Position numbers and translations under genes: made by a program. Positions 14,644 through 15,017 of a stretch of 15,017 bases of DNA are shown here, piece by piece; positions within the stretch are counted from its first letter, which is position 1; the number at the start of each line of letters is the position of its first letter. Where the stretch lies: assembly GCA_018644785.1 (NCBI GenBank), contig JABGPV010000122.1, positions 1 through 15,017 on the forward strand, written 5' to 3'. This stretch comes from Deltaproteobacteria bacterium. GTDB lineage: Bacteria > Desulfobacterota > DSM-4660 > Desulfatiglandales > Desulfatiglandaceae. The notes under the pieces were generated by a model, which did no database searches, was not told where the DNA came from, and saw only the letters and a list, made by a program, of their open reading frames with translations.

Positions 14644-15017
14644 AACGTGCCGTTATCCTGGGTTACGATGCGGTGTCCCCCCTGGGGACGGACATGGAGA
14701 CCCAATGGGAAAATGCTGCCGGGGGCAAAAGCGGGATCGGGCCGCTGACGCGTTTCCCCTTGACAGATGAATTCCCGGTCCGTATCGCGGGGCAGGTCGG
14801 CGAATGGGATGCTTCGCCGTATCCCTTTCTGTCACCGAGGAAACTGGCTCAATGGGCTTCTCCCATTTTTAAGCATGCCATGCTGGTGACACACCGTGCC
14901 CTCTTGAAAAGTGGCGTGGAGATAACCGCTGAAGTGGCTCCCAGAACGGCTGTTACCTTTAGCTCCGCCGTGGGGGGGCAGGACGCGGTGCTGGCTGCCG
15001 ACAGAAGGATGATTCGT
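14637..15017 (+). CDS. Beta-ketoacyl-ACP synthase, FabF/KAS-II-like (3' partial)
   Basis: An ATG at 14637 opens a frame that runs off the right edge, so only 127 residues are present. The start VKRAVILGYDAVSPLG is the typical N-terminal strand and turn of FabF-type ketoacyl synthases, followed by WENAAGGKSGIGPLTRF, also characteristic, and RTAVTFSSAVGG near residue 105. The catalytic Cys-His-His lies beyond the window and cannot be checked, so a chain-length-factor-like or inactive member is possible. The gene overlaps the radical SAM stop by 7 bases (the ATG precedes the TAA), so it depends on that operon. Condensing enzymes next to radical SAM genes occur in clusters for unusual lipids or polyenes. 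This may be the first gene of such a cluster to the right. Confidence 0.87.
   Translation, partial: MVKRAVILGYDAVSPLGTDMETQWENAAGGKSGIGPLTRFPLTDEFPVRIAGQVGEWDASPYPFLSPRKLAQWASPIFKHAMLVTHRALLKSGVEITAEVAPRTAVTFSSAVGGQDAVLAADRRMIR

Overview
This window looks like chromosomal DNA from an anaerobic, Gram-negative bacterium, most likely a sulfate- or sulfur-metabolising Desulfobacterota. That is an inference from gene content: an RND transporter fused to a histidine kinase, an ADP-forming acyl-CoA synthetase alpha subunit, an excisionase-type HTH fused to a receiver domain, a secreted DUF4347 protein, and radical SAM genes. No rRNA, tRNA, CRISPR array or transposase gene was seen.

Left part (1-5123, + strand). 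A 5'-truncated RND/MMPL transporter continues directly into a HisKA-HATPase kinase module. It is followed by an ADP-forming acyl-CoA synthetase alpha-like protein. A 346-base non-coding stretch holds a nested inverted repeat, a sigma70-like promoter and a perfect heptamer tandem repeat. Next is a small HTH-receiver regulator, which is a plausible partner for the membrane kinase.

Middle (5188-9945, + strand). One very large secreted protein has a signal peptide, a DUF4347 domain with a His/Cys pair, an AT-rich beta-helix region, a second beta-rich region, FN3-like domains including an exact 300-base tandem array, and a DUF4382-like C-terminal domain. It meets the next operon tail to tail with a 36-base coding overlap.

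Right part (9910-15017). Two divergent transcription units share a short control region. On the minus strand, a PqqD-like peptide-binding protein, an HprK-like kinase and a DxD nucleotidyltransferase are joined by 4-base stop/start overlaps behind a good TTGACC-N17-TATTCT promoter. On the plus strand, two paralogous radical SAM proteins run into a beta-ketoacyl synthase that leaves the window. PqqD, HprK-like and nucleotidyltransferase genes are associated with peptide-modification (RiPP-like) systems, whereas radical SAM plus ketoacyl synthase suggests unusual acyl-chain or polyketide chemistry. Their head-to-head placement is the most interesting system in the window. No precursor peptide gene was found in it.

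Degenerate 7-base tandem repeats recur at three gene borders (4453, 11224 and 13573). At one of them the repeats contribute the start of a protein, and at another they lie in an inverted repeat between the two radical SAM genes.
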